DNA from: RPRC01 sp034933285
GTDB taxonomy: Bacteria > Desulfobacterota > Desulfuromonadia > Geobacterales > Geobacteraceae
Assembly: GCA_034933285.1 (NCBI GenBank)
Contig: JAYFNT010000033.1
Location: 1-64,000 of the forward strand
DNA: 64,000 nt
Reading direction: 5' to 3'
Part shown: one piece after another, positions 34,241 through 43,665 of the stretch
Layout: each line of letters starts with the position of its first letter
Position numbering within the stretch: position 1 is the first letter of the stretch
The notes under the pieces: model-generated
The model's input: the letters and a program-made list of their open reading frames with translations, nothing else
Database searches by the model: none
Told to the model about the DNA's origin: nothing
Position numbers and translations under genes: made by a program

Positions 34241-34740
34241 TTCTCACCTCCCTTTTCTAAGGACTGGACCTCATTTTTTAAGAAAAGTGTCATGTACCCA
34301 TAACAATGCAAATAAACCCCACTTCCAAAAATGCAGCATATCACATGCCAAACATTTAATATGTTGATATTACGATACAATATTACGCGAGGTGTTGCGA
34401 AAAGACTTTGTGTGTAAAAAATATCGACACTGCAACGGGTTGCAATATGTTGTTTCTGCGTAAACCGTCAGCATTGACAACTGTTTTTGTTTATGTACGC
34501 AATTCCGACATGTCAGGTTTATTTTACACTTGAGAGTTGTAAAATAAGGATTCGATGCTGATTTCCAGCCTTGATCGACATTGTCCATTTAGTTACCAGC
34601 ATTTTGCATAGGTTTACTGCAAGTGGGAAAATGCCGGTTTTATTATATTTGTCTACAGTAGTTGAGGGGAACGCTGGTATTTGAGGAGTGAAAATGGGGA
34701 GGGTCGCGGAGTGCAACCCTCCCGGAAGTGAATTAATCAA
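34241..34740. other. AT-rich spacer with a long perfect palindrome
   Basis: No gene is seen in these 500 bases. At 34519-34547 TTATTTTACA and TGTAAAATAA form a perfect 10-base inverted repeat around nine bases. Smaller palindromes AACAT-TTAAT-ATGTT (about 34347-34361) and GCAAC-GG-GTTGC (about 34431-34442) lie nearby. These may be operators for the adjacent PEP-CTERM gene. Confidence 0.45.
34697..34723 (-). terminator. Probable terminator of the repeat-protein gene
   Basis: On the minus strand, GGGAGGGT and ACCCTCCC pair around a loop of about 11 bases. The hairpin is followed by ATTTTC and lies 18 bases beyond the stop codon at 34741. Confidence 0.5.
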
Positions 34741-36762
34741 TCAGGCGGCATTTTTTTTCCGTCTGAAGAAGAACAGCCCGGAGAGCCCGGATCCGAAGAG
34801 GAAAGCGGCCGGGGGTATGGGCACAGGGGCCGCGCCGCTAACAGCATAACCGCTAAGGCCGGTGGCGGTGAAGCTGGCGAAGTTGTTGTCATAAGCCAGG
34901 TCGGAGGCGTCATACTTGTTCCAGGCCGAGCCGTCATAATGCCAGATGTTGAGATTGGAGAGACTCTGGCCTGATCCGGCAAAGAGGGAGAGGTAGACGG
35001 AATTGCCAGTAGTATAGCCCTCTGTCGTGAAATCCCAGCCGCTCAGGACAGCTTGGCCGGAGCCGAGAAGACTTTGCAGCGATGTCAGTTCGCTGCCGCT
35101 GATGGCGCTTGCGGTCAGGGTAAGACTGGTGGGACTGGTAGTGGCCTGGAAGGCAGCTCCGACGGATTTGCCGATCGCCCCATCGGTGATCAGGAACCGT
35201 TGGGTGTTGGCGAGATCGATGGTAGTTGCCGCACCGGCTGCTCCCGTCGCAGCACTGGAAACGGTGACTGTACGATTGGTGATGTCCCATATGCCGCCAA
35301 GGGCTTGGACGGAGCCGGTGCCGGTCATGGCGCCGTAGGACAAAGGTCTATACGTGCCGTTGGCTGCTGCTGCACCGGCGACCAGGCGGATGTTGCCGTT
35401 GTTGGTGATTGTTCCGCTGCCGCCGCCGATGGTAAGGGTACTGCCGTGACCGACATCGGCGGTCAGAAGCGAAGCGCTGCTGATGTTGAGGCTGGATGCG
35501 CTCGCTGTACCGCCGTCACTGATTGTCAGCCTGCCGATGCCAGCGTTTGCACTTCCTGGGGGAGGTCCGAGATTTACAACTCCCTGGTGACTGAAGGAAG
35601 AGCCTGCGCCATTGACGGTGATTGTTCCGGAGCCGCCACTGTTGGAAGTGCGACCGACAATAATTGTTCCGCCATTGCTTATGACTTTTCCGCCGTTGGT
35701 TATGTTCAGTTTTCCATTGCCCATCCTGCTCACATATATTATGTCAGAGGTTGTGATGTTCCATGTCGATCCGGGACCACTGACATTGACGGTACCGGTG
35801 GTGAAATTGTCGGCAATGGTTACACCGTAAGTAGCATTTGTCGTGACTGCCCCGCCGTTAGTGATGCTGAGAGTGCCGTTGCCAGTTTGGCCGATATTGA
35901 GCCCGCCGTCGACGGCGTTACAATTCCAGCTGGAGCCGACTCCATCAACACTTACTGTTCCATATGTGCCTGCGTTCAGCCCGATCTGGAACGAACCGGC
36001 ATTTTCCATCGTTCCGCCGTTCTGGATTGAAATAAGGCCGTTTCCGTAATACCCGATATTGGTCAGGGGGTTGTTTGACGGGTTGTAAATTATGGCCAGC
36101 TTTGACCCCGCTCCGTTTATATTTACCGTTCCGGTACTTCCTGCGCTGTATCCGAGCCGTAATCCGCTTGCGGTAACGTTGCCGCCATTGGTGATATTAA
36201 GGGTTCCGTTACCGTTGTAACCCACTTCAATATTATAAAGTATGTTCAGTGCGGATCCTGAACCGTTTACACTGACATTGCCCATGGAACCGGAGTTGTA
36301 GCCGAAATAGGTTGCCCTGGCGTCAACAGCACCTCCATTGATGATGTTCATAACGCCGTTACCGTCATAGCCGGCATAGATAAGGCTGTTGCCCGTCCAC
36401 ATGGAGCCCGGGCCATTCACAGTGACGTTGCCGCCGCTTCCTGCCTTGTTGCCGATGTAGCTGCGAAAAGCGGTCAGGGAACTGCCGCCATTGACTGTTA
36501 ATGAGCCATATCCGGTATCACCGATGTAAGCCTGTGTGCCAGAGACTCCATTGATCCATGTGGAAGGATCGGTGGCGGGAACTATGTCCCCACTATAGAT
36601 AAGTGCTGCCTGGGCGGGCGTAATGAAAAAAAGCCCTGCCGCTGCGACAGGCAGTATGGTGCGAAGGAGATGCCTGGGAAACTTTGCTGCAAACTTCCGG
36701 ATCTTTTTTGGTGGCGGTTGCCATGATGATTGTGATGGAGCTTCTTGGTTTGCCAGTTTCAT
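34741..36762 (-). CDS. T5SS/PEP-CTERM-repeat surface protein with VPxPA-type sorting signal
   Basis: The ATG at 36762 has AAAGGAG upstream. The 673-residue protein has a long signal peptide ending in TPAQA. Six to seven beta-helical repeats of the T5SS/PEP-CTERM-associated type follow, alternating GNGTLNITNGG with GTVNINGAGS-like segments (residues about 75-425). The C-terminus has the sorting tail VPIPPAAFLFGSGLSGLFFF followed by RRKK. It is probably a filamentous, beta-helical protein processed by an exosortase and exposed on the surface or in the matrix. It follows the related gene at 36844 by 81 bases and is likely co-transcribed with it. Confidence 0.85.
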   Translation of the reverse strand: MKLANQEAPSQSSWQPPPKKIRKFAAKFPRHLLRTILPVAAAGLFFITPAQAALIYSGDIVPATDPSTWINGVSGTQAYIGDTGYGSLTVNGGSSLTAFRSYIGNKAGSGGNVTVNGPGSMWTGNSLIYAGYDGNGVMNIINGGAVDARATYFGYNSGSMGNVSVNGSGSALNILYNIEVGYNGNGTLNITNGGNVTASGLRLGYSAGSTGTVNINGAGSKLAIIYNPSNNPLTNIGYYGNGLISIQNGGTMENAGSFQIGLNAGTYGTVSVDGVGSSWNCNAVDGGLNIGQTGNGTLSITNGGAVTTNATYGVTIADNFTTGTVNVSGPGSTWNITTSDIIYVSRMGNGKLNITNGGKVISNGGTIIVGRTSNSGGSGTITVNGAGSSFSHQGVVNLGPPPGSANAGIGRLTISDGGTASASSLNISSASLLTADVGHGSTLTIGGGSGTITNNGNIRLVAGAAAANGTYRPLSYGAMTGTGSVQALGGIWDITNRTVTVSSAATGAAGAATTIDLANTQRFLITDGAIGKSVGAAFQATTSPTSLTLTASAISGSELTSLQSLLGSGQAVLSGWDFTTEGYTTGNSVYLSLFAGSGQSLSNLNIWHYDGSAWNKYDASDLAYDNNFASFTATGLSGYAVSGAAPVPIPPAAFLFGSGLSGLFFFRRKKNAA

Positions 36763-36843
36763 TGTTGCGCTCCTTTGTCGCATTTTTTTATAGTTTTGCC
36801 ATGGCGGATTCGAGAATATCGAACCCCCCGTGATCATGGATGC

Positions 36844-37956
36844 TTATGCCCGGAAGAGCTTTTTGCGCAGGAAACCCAAGAACGCGAGCCCGGAGCCGAA
36901 CAGTGGCAGCGCAGCGGGAATGGGAACCGGCGCTGCGGTGGGGACGTAATCCAGCCCCATTAGTTGTTGGCCGACTCCGCTGGGCACTACGTTTGTGACA
37001 ATGGTAGTGGCGGTGAAGGCGCTGGCGGAATTGGTGTTGGCCAGGATATCGTTCACTCTGACGAGATTTTGGCCTACCAGGGTATACATCGTCGCGACGC
37101 CGTCATCGACGCTTCCGGCGATATACTTGTAATTGGTCGTTCCGGGGCTCGAGTAGGCCAGCTGCCACTGTCCGTTGCTGTAAATGAATTTGCTTAGACC
37201 CTGGGCGCTAAGATAAATGGTGACTGGATCGGCCATGAAGATGTCAAAGGTGTTGGTCTTCGCAACCGACAGGAAAGTGGTGAGGGCCTGGCCCCCGGTC
37301 GTCGGCAAACCCGTTCCCACCTGCACCACTCCTGAAGTGGAGGCGGTTCCGGTTGTGAGCCTGGCATCCATGTAAAGTTGATTGTTCAGGATGTCAACGC
37401 CGCCAATGGCCAGACTCTGGTTCGGTATCAATTGCGTATAGGCGCCATTGGAACCGTAAGCTACATAGTTGAGGCTATACTGGTTGGAAAGGCCGCTGGT
37501 CACAAAAAAGCCGCTGCCATCCAGCGATGCCGCCATCCCGGCGTCGCCGAAGGAAGACGGCAGGATGGTGGACTTGTCGATGTTTCCGTTCATGTCGATT
37601 CGTTCCACGATCCGGTTATAGCCCGCACCGGAAGTGGCGTTCAGCGGCGCATCGATTCCGGTCACTGAAAGGTAGCGGCCATCGGAGCTCAGGGACAGGC
37701 CACCAACGTTGAGGCTGCTGCCCTGAAAGTAAACCATGCCGGTGTCGATGGTCTGCACCAGCGTGCCGGAGGTGGTATATTCATCGATATAGATCGGCCT
37801 GGCGTTGCCGACGCCGTTTGTGGCCCCTGTCTTGAAAACTGCCAGGTCGCCCGCTGTGAATACTGCCGCCCGGACTTCTCCGGAGGCCAACGCCATAACA
37901 GCGACAACGGTAAACAAAGTCGTTACACCTTTAAATTTTTTTGCCAGTCGTTTCAT
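36844..37956 (-). CDS. VPxPA-CTERM secreted protein
   Basis: The 370-residue protein has a signal peptide (VTTLFTVVAVMALASGEVRA) and a mature part reminiscent of a beta-propeller (GLSLSSDGRYLSVTG, AASLDGSGFFVTSGLSNQYS). It ends with the sorting signal VPIPAALPLFGSGLAFLGFL plus RKKLFRA. GGAGAG precedes the ATG. It should be exported and processed by an exosortase in the same way as its neighbour. Its function is unknown; a role in biofilm matrix or cell surface is inferred from the sorting signal only. Confidence 0.85.
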   Translation of the reverse strand: MKRLAKKFKGVTTLFTVVAVMALASGEVRAAVFTAGDLAVFKTGATNGVGNARPIYIDEYTTSGTLVQTIDTGMVYFQGSSLNVGGLSLSSDGRYLSVTGIDAPLNATSGAGYNRIVERIDMNGNIDKSTILPSSFGDAGMAASLDGSGFFVTSGLSNQYSLNYVAYGSNGAYTQLIPNQSLAIGGVDILNNQLYMDARLTTGTASTSGVVQVGTGLPTTGGQALTTFLSVAKTNTFDIFMADPVTIYLSAQGLSKFIYSNGQWQLAYSSPGTTNYKYIAGSVDDGVATMYTLVGQNLVRVNDILANTNSASAFTATTIVTNVVPSGVGQQLMGLDYVPTAAPVPIPAALPLFGSGLAFLGFLRKKLFRA

Positions 37957-38433
37957 TCAGCTCTCCTTTTTCGTGTTATTAATTGCAATGAGACATGGAA
38001 AATTGGCTGTGTTGTCCCAATGTACGCCAAAACAATATTTCTGTTAATTATGATGCTTTTACCCAAAAGTCTGCTCTGCCACGAATTGTAAAGCTTTCCG
38101 ACGGCCGGAGTAGAGTGCATGTAAAATTGTCCGACATTGGAACGATGAAAAAACCGCGTATATGGCTTTGTGGGAAGTTCACTTCTGGTGGCCCGACTGC
38201 CTTATCTCAAGGACCGTGGCTTTCCGGACCTGATTTGCGACGATGGTGGTTTTTTGCAAAATGGCTATTATCATTCAATAAATATGCCATAGCGATATAA
38301 TTGATTATATATCGATGAGCTTTTTAATGAACTTCATGGCAGGCAAATTCAGCCGAAGCTTTTTGACAAATCGTTCAAGAGTGAGGGGCATCTAGATATG
38401 AGGAAAAGAGGGCGCGAAGACTGCGGAAAAACA
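37957..38433. other. Gene-free spacer
   Basis: No convincing coding sequence or RNA is seen between the start of the VPxPA-CTERM gene and the terminator after the tRNA. The stretch must hold the promoter of the two surface-protein genes, but I could not identify -35/-10 or -24/-12 elements with confidence. Confidence 0.4.
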
Positions 38434-38460
38434 AAAAGCCCCGATTTCTCGGGGCCTTTT
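38434..38460 (-). terminator. Terminator after tRNA-Ser
   Basis: On the minus strand, GGCCCCGAGAAATCGGGGCTTTTTG forms a GC-rich hairpin with a T-run, 32 bases beyond the 3' end of the tRNA. Confidence 0.8.
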
Positions 38461-38491
38461 ATCCTTACCGGGACTTTCCCGGATTCTTGTA

Positions 38492-38581
38492 TGGCGGAGA
38501 GATAGGGATTCGAACCCTAGGTACCACAAGTGGTACAACAGATTTCGAGTCTGCCGCCTTCGACCTCTCGGCCATCTCTCC
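38492..38581 (-). tRNA. serU: tRNA-Ser (anticodon CGA)
   Basis: The 90-base sequence folds as a class II tRNA. The acceptor GGAGAGA pairs with TCTCTCC, followed by discriminator G and an encoded CCA. The anticodon loop is CTCGAAA, giving anticodon CGA (codon UCG). The long variable arm is GTACCACTTGTGGTAC, and the T-loop is GGTTCGAATCC. It has its own promoter and terminator, so it is a single-gene unit. The gene symbol follows enterobacterial usage. Confidence 0.95.
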
Positions 38582-38592
38582 TTTTGTCCGCG

Positions 38593-38622
38593 CATTATTA
38601 TTGAATCCCGTCCGAAAGTCAA
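38593..38622 (-). promoter_or_regulatory. Sigma-70-type promoter of tRNA-Ser
   Basis: On the minus strand, TTGACT (-35, at 38622-38617) is followed after 16 bases by TAATAAT (-10). This places the transcription start a few bases before the tRNA 5' end. Confidence 0.7.
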
Positions 38623-38704
38623 GCGCCGGAACAACTTCTGCTTGGACAGTTTCCGGCAAAACATGTCAAATCCCGTCGCGACCTGTCAAATCGGTGAACG
38701 AGAT

Positions 38705-40786
38705 TCATATGCGGGCGCCACCAGACGATTGCTGCGGCTTGTCCAGCGCCTCCCTTATCTTGGCAGACAACAGCGTCGGTGGAACCGGCTTGGGAAGCAA
38801 TTCGAGACCCGCTTCCCGGATGAAATGGCTGTCGATGCTGTCGTCCGTGTAACCGCTGGTGAAAATGATCCTGATGTCTGGTTTGATCTTCACTGCTTCC
38901 CGGTAGACTTCCCAGCCGCCCATCCTGGGCATCACCAGGTCGGCGAGAACAAGTGATATGCTGTCTTTCCGCTCCTTCAGCAGTGCAAGCGCCTGCTCGC
39001 CGTTGGCTGCCTCAACGACCTGATATCCCATTTCTTCCAGAATGAGCCTGGTTGCCCGCCGCGTATCGTCATTGTCTTCCGCCAGAAGGATGGTTTCCGA
39101 CCCTCCGGCAGCATTGCTGCTCCGCTTCTCATCGTCATGGACATCAGAAATGTTCAGGCAAGGCAGATAAATGCGGAAATCCGTACCTTTCCCCGGTGCG
39201 CTGTCCACTTGGATATGTCCGCCATGTCGTTTGACTATTCCGTATACTACGGTGAGGCCGAGGCCGGTCCCTCTGCCCGCCTCCTTGGTGGTGAAGAACG
39301 GCTCGAAAATCATTTGCGAGGTTTCCGTATCCATGCCTTCCCCGGTATCGCTTACCATGAGCAGAACATGGTTCCCCTTGGAGCCGAATCCATGCGATGC
39401 TATGAAGTCCTCGTCAATTTCAACCTTCCGGGTGCGGATTGTAATGGATCCTATGTCGCTGATGGCATCCCGGGCGTTGGTGACAAGGTTCATGATGATC
39501 TGCTCGATCTGGAACGGATCGGCCATAATCGTTACGTCATCTGCGCTGAGATCCGTTTTCAGTTCAATGCTTTCATTGATGAGCCTGCGGAGAAAGCTCT
39601 CCGCGCCGTGTATCAGGTGGTTCAGCTTGACCGGCTTTATCTCTGTCTTCTGCTTTCTGCTGAAAGCGAAGATGCTGTGGGTGAGCTTTGCGCCGCGGTC
39701 GGTCACGCTCAGTATCTGCTCCACGTACCCTCGGGAAGGACCTTCATCAGGAAGCTTGGTCATGAGGAGGTGCCCGTAGCCGACTATTGCGGTCAGGATA
39801 TTGTTGAAGTCGTGGACCACACCGCCTGCAAGCTGCCCTATGGCCTCCATTTTCTGGGCATGGAGGAGCTGGTCTTCCAGTTTCCTGCGCTCGGTCAGGT
39901 CGGTGAAGGTAGTCAGGTGAATGTCGGATATTACAGCATCCATCACCGACACTTGCCGTGCCGTCCCATCCCGGCAGATCACGCGCGACTCCACGGGGGC
40001 GAAATCCATTCCCTGCGGAGCTGGGGCGTTGCCGGCGGACCTCCATGAGTGCTGCATCGACCGTCGCAGCAGTACGTCCGGGAAGGCGCGGACAAACCAG
40101 GTATCAAGAGTAGGCAGGTCCTCCGGCCCATATCCGAAAATATCGCTGAACCTCTTGTTGATGAAGAGGACGTTGCCTTCCATGTCCGTAAGGATGATTG
40201 CGGCCGTGGACGCGTCAAGAAGCATGTTGAGCTTCGACTCGAACTCGAACAGGGTCTTTTGCAGTTTTTTCCGCTCTTCAGTCTCCCGGGACAGGTCATC
40301 GCTTAAGCGGTCCACTTCAGCAGCCTTCTTTTCCAGCTTTCGGAACAGCGTTTTGCTGTAGTCCGCGAAGAATTCCCTTTCTTCCATGTCCCGGGATTCC
40401 AGGATGTCAGGACGCGGGCCTTGCTCCAGGACTTCTTCCACGATCCTCTTCAATTCCTCGGGTTCCTGGGGTTTGGTCACAAAGCGGTCAGCCCCCAGGC
40501 TCATGGCAAAGTCCTGATCCTCGGGTTCCGTGTAAGTTGCCGTGTAGAAAATGAAGGGGACTCGCCGCAAGGCGGTATCGGTTTTGCATTGCCGGCACAG
40601 GCTGTAGCCGTCCATGACCGGCATGAGGATGTCGGCCACGATCAGGTCCGGGGTGGCGTGTCTTGCCATTTTCAACGCAACGGCGCCGTTTTCCGCGGAC
40701 ATGACCTCATGATCACTCCCTTTAAGGAGCATTTCCAGCAGGTAGCGGTTCTCAGGGATGTCGTCAACGATCAGGATACGCTTCAT
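38705..40786 (-). CDS. Hybrid histidine kinase (REC-PAS-HisKA-HATPase-REC)
   Basis: The 693-residue protein begins with a receiver domain (residues 1-120, ILIVDDIPENR, phospho-Asp in DLIVADILMP, Lys in VTKPQE). A short coiled coil follows, then a PAS domain (about 185-305, MLLDASTAAIILTDMEGN) and a HisKA domain with the H-box GGVVHDFNNILTAI. The HATPase region has NLVTNARDAI and DTGEGMD, and the C-terminal receiver spans about 570-690 (ILLAEDNDDTR, phospho-Asp in LVLADLVMPRMGG). There is no membrane segment. It overlaps the CheY-like gene upstream by ATGA, so phosphotransfer between the three proteins of this operon is likely. Confidence 0.92.
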   Translation of the reverse strand: MKRILIVDDIPENRYLLEMLLKGSDHEVMSAENGAVALKMARHATPDLIVADILMPVMDGYSLCRQCKTDTALRRVPFIFYTATYTEPEDQDFAMSLGADRFVTKPQEPEELKRIVEEVLEQGPRPDILESRDMEEREFFADYSKTLFRKLEKKAAEVDRLSDDLSRETEERKKLQKTLFEFESKLNMLLDASTAAIILTDMEGNVLFINKRFSDIFGYGPEDLPTLDTWFVRAFPDVLLRRSMQHSWRSAGNAPAPQGMDFAPVESRVICRDGTARQVSVMDAVISDIHLTTFTDLTERRKLEDQLLHAQKMEAIGQLAGGVVHDFNNILTAIVGYGHLLMTKLPDEGPSRGYVEQILSVTDRGAKLTHSIFAFSRKQKTEIKPVKLNHLIHGAESFLRRLINESIELKTDLSADDVTIMADPFQIEQIIMNLVTNARDAISDIGSITIRTRKVEIDEDFIASHGFGSKGNHVLLMVSDTGEGMDTETSQMIFEPFFTTKEAGRGTGLGLTVVYGIVKRHGGHIQVDSAPGKGTDFRIYLPCLNISDVHDDEKRSSNAAGGSETILLAEDNDDTRRATRLILEEMGYQVVEAANGEQALALLKERKDSISLVLADLVMPRMGGWEVYREAVKIKPDIRIIFTSGYTDDSIDSHFIREAGLELLPKPVPPTLLSAKIREALDKPQQSSGGARI

Positions 40787-41175
40787 GCATCATCCTTTCC
40801 ATCTGTACACTGCCCGAGGAAATATTCAATTTGCGTCATGAAAGTATCAGGATTTATGGGTTTTTCGATATAGCCGCTGCACCCGGACTCAAGGGCTTTC
40901 TCGCGGTCGCCGGGCATGGCGTAGGAGGTAACGGCGACAATCGGGACATCGACCAGCTCGTCACGGCTTTTCAGCTGCTTCGCAACCGCATAGCCGTCCA
41001 GGAGCGGGAGCTGGATGTCAAGCAGGATGAGGTCCGGTATTTCCCTGGAGGCCTGTTCGATTCCGATTACACCGTCGCGTGCTGCTGATACCCGGTAGCC
41101 GTTTCTTTCGAGAAGGAAGGTGACAAGGTAGAGGTTTTGTTCGTTATCTTCGATGACCAGAACTCTTTTTTTCAT
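40783..41175 (-). CDS. CheY-like single-domain response regulator
   Basis: The ATG at 41175 follows GGAGGGTG; the longer frame upstream is the kinase gene. The 130-residue protein is a bare receiver: VLVIEDNEQNLYL, phospho-Asp in LILLDIQLPLLDGY, Thr in VAVTSYAM, and Lys in YIEKPINP. Receivers of this kind are often found next to hybrid kinases and act as phosphate shuttles or DivK-like regulators. Both ends overlap neighbouring genes by four bases, giving strict translational coupling. Confidence 0.92.
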   Translation of the reverse strand: MKKRVLVIEDNEQNLYLVTFLLERNGYRVSAARDGVIGIEQASREIPDLILLDIQLPLLDGYAVAKQLKSRDELVDVPIVAVTSYAMPGDREKALESGCSGYIEKPINPDTFMTQIEYFLGQCTDGKDDA

Positions 41176-43262
41176 TGTGCACCCTCCCTGACCGGAAGTA
41201 TGACTGAAAAGGTGCTTCCTTTTCCGGCAATGCTTTCCACGCCGATTTCCCCGCCGAGACATTCCGCCAGCCTGCTGCAGATGGAAAGGCCGAGGCCGGT
41301 GCCGTCAAAGCGCCTGGTAAGGCCGGAATCCAGCTGGCGGAAGGGTTTGAAAAGGTGGCACAGATCCTTGTCGCTGATCCCGATGCCGGTATCGGTAACT
41401 GAAATGCACGCGCCGCGTTCCGTCATGAAGCATTTCACGAGAATCATTCCCTTTTCGGTGAACTTGACGGCGTTGCTCAACAGGTTGAGCAGTATCTGCT
41501 CGACCCTGCGCTGGTCGCTGTTGATCGTGGAAACATCCTCGTCTATACGGATCTCCAGGTCCAGCCCCTTTGCTTCAGCAAGGGGTTGAACTGTTTTCGA
41601 CACTTTCTCGACTGATGCCCGCAAGTCGAAACTGTTCACGGCCAGGGTCAGCTGGCCTGCTTCGATCTTGGACAGGTCCAGCACGTCGTTTATGAGCTCC
41701 AGCAGGTGGCTGGCGCTGTTGCGCACCATATCCATCTGCTTTTTCTGCTCCTCGTTCAGGGGCCCGGCCAGGCCCTGCTGGAGGATCCCGGTGAATCCGA
41801 TGATGGAATTGAGCGGAGTGCGCAACTCGTGCGACATGGTTGCCAGGAACGCTGATTTCAGGCGGTCCGCAACCTCTGCGCGCTCCTTGGCTTCAGAAAG
41901 TTGGAGGGTCCGTTCCGCCACCCGTTGCTCGAGTTGGGCATTGAGCTGCCGCAGTGCTTCCTCGGCGCTTTGCCTCACTGCCATTTCTTCCCTGAGATGG
42001 GCTACATTGATGGCATTCGATATCGCCAGGCCGACGGTATGGCCGATAACAAGCAGTTCCTGTTCGGCAAGGGAAGACAGGGGAGGTGTGTCACGGTAGA
42101 GCAGGTTGAGGGCGCCCAACACCCGTTCCTCGGCCATGAGGGGCAAGGATACGACGGAACTGTATCCGTTTGCCACGAGGGCCTGCTTGACCGAGGGGGT
42201 AAGCCGTTGCTCATTGCGCAGGTCGGTGCTGATTGTTACACAACGATTCACCGCGGACAAGCCGGTAAGACTTCCGCGTACCGGAAGCTTCCGAGCCGTT
42301 CTGAGCAGGGGTTCGGGAAAGCCTTGGGAGAAGAGCAAGTCGAGATTGCCGCCGTTCCGGTCCAGGAGAAAGAGAGCCACTGAGGGGGAATTGCTGCGCA
42401 GCATCATGGCGTACACGGCCTGTTCGGCTACCGTGATCAGGTCGAGAGACCGGTAAAGCTTGTCAGAGATGGTATGGATTGCTTCCAGAGACTCGGTCCT
42501 GGCTTCCAGTTCGCATTGGTAGCGATGCAGTTCGTTTTCCGCGTTTTTTCGCTCGCTGATGTCGCGGAAACCCACGACGCGTGCGGGAGCACCATCGATG
42601 TCGATGGATCTGGCACGGATCTCGAGGGGGACCTGCGCGCCGTCGCTCCTGACTCCGTAAACTTCGTACGGCCCCGGTTCGCCGGTACGCATCTTGTCCA
42701 GAACCATGTTTTTTGATTCCGCGGCGATGAAATCGATCAGGTTCCGGCCGAACGTTTCAGAGGGCCTGTAACCGAGGATTTCGGTAACGGCTGGATTGAT
42801 GTCTACTATAACCCCATCCACATGGAAGAGAATCCCTTCGAATGCGGCCTCGAAAAACCGCGACAGCCTTTCTTCGCTTCCAATCAGTTGGTTTTCCATA
42901 CGTTTGCGCTCGTCCAGTTCGGTTCGCAGCTCGGCGGTACGCTGCCTGACCATGATTCGGAGCGACCGGTTCATGAAGAGAATGAAGGCGATGACTGTTA
43001 AGGCGGTGACGATGCCAATCAGTATGGCCAGGCCGAAGGTCCGGTGTGATATATAACTTCCTTTCGTCAGCTCGTTCCATGACCTGGAAATGGCGCCGTT
43101 TTCCGCTGAGGAAGAAACCGTGACGAGTTTCCGGAGCTTGTAAAGCCAGGCGCTTGCAGTTTCGGACTGAAAAATTCCGCTGTTGCCGGAGCTCGTCGGC
43201 GAGGCATACACGGAGCAGGAGGCTGCCAGAATGAAAACGGACAGGACAATCGCGGTTTTCAT
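41172..43262 (-). CDS. Membrane sensor histidine kinase with PAS and GAF domains
   Basis: The start is uncertain. The ATG at 43262 gives a protein of 696 residues beginning with a signal-like segment (MKTAIVLSVFILAASCSVYA); in-frame ATGs up to 43403 would add as many as 47 residues, and none has a clear ribosome binding site. A short periplasmic region is followed by a membrane span (AILIGIVTALTVIAFILFM), a coiled coil, a PAS domain (FEGILFHVDGVIVDINPAV), a GAF domain (SLDLITVAEQAVYAM to LLVIGHTVGLAISNA), HisKA (TMSHELRTPLNSIIGF) and HATPase (NLLSNAVKF, DTGIGI, GTGLGLSI). It heads the three-gene phosphorelay operon. About 400 gene-free bases separate it from the divergent MucR-like gene. Confidence 0.88.
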   Translation of the reverse strand: MKTAIVLSVFILAASCSVYASPTSSGNSGIFQSETASAWLYKLRKLVTVSSSAENGAISRSWNELTKGSYISHRTFGLAILIGIVTALTVIAFILFMNRSLRIMVRQRTAELRTELDERKRMENQLIGSEERLSRFFEAAFEGILFHVDGVIVDINPAVTEILGYRPSETFGRNLIDFIAAESKNMVLDKMRTGEPGPYEVYGVRSDGAQVPLEIRARSIDIDGAPARVVGFRDISERKNAENELHRYQCELEARTESLEAIHTISDKLYRSLDLITVAEQAVYAMMLRSNSPSVALFLLDRNGGNLDLLFSQGFPEPLLRTARKLPVRGSLTGLSAVNRCVTISTDLRNEQRLTPSVKQALVANGYSSVVSLPLMAEERVLGALNLLYRDTPPLSSLAEQELLVIGHTVGLAISNAINVAHLREEMAVRQSAEEALRQLNAQLEQRVAERTLQLSEAKERAEVADRLKSAFLATMSHELRTPLNSIIGFTGILQQGLAGPLNEEQKKQMDMVRNSASHLLELINDVLDLSKIEAGQLTLAVNSFDLRASVEKVSKTVQPLAEAKGLDLEIRIDEDVSTINSDQRRVEQILLNLLSNAVKFTEKGMILVKCFMTERGACISVTDTGIGISDKDLCHLFKPFRQLDSGLTRRFDGTGLGLSICSRLAECLGGEIGVESIAGKGSTFSVILPVREGAQ

Positions 43263-43665
43263 GCTGCTGAAAGCAGCAGGGCAATGAAGGGTTTCAACTT
43301 CTCCCGTCCGGTTGTGTCCGATCGGAGTCCTGGGCTTCATAATCCGTTTTATCCTTTCCATGTTTCCGCAAGGAGGAAAGTCGGCGTTCACCAGGTCAGG
43401 CATAACATGGACAAGAGCGGCAATGAATACGTGAGTGAACCTTGAAACAGGAGTCTATCCATGGACTGACTGTGTTTCCGGAAACCATGCGGACTGTCGG
43501 GATTCGCAAAACCCACGCCTCTTGAGCCGCGGGATGTATGCAGAACAGTTGACGAATTCCGCGAAAGAATTTATCCGCGATATGAATATCAATACTCTTG
43601 CTTGCGGGAACATTTTATGATTTATTGATAATCAATCTGTTAATACATTACCAGGAGATCCCATT

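Noticed and set aside
34741..36762. CRISPR-like or satellite DNA repeat
   Set aside because: The periodicity is in the protein (beta-helical repeats) with diverged DNA; there are no constant repeats with unique spacers.
43435..43620. 61-codon plus-strand frame before the MucR-like gene
   Set aside because: It has no ribosome binding site or family resemblance and lies in the promoter region between divergent genes.
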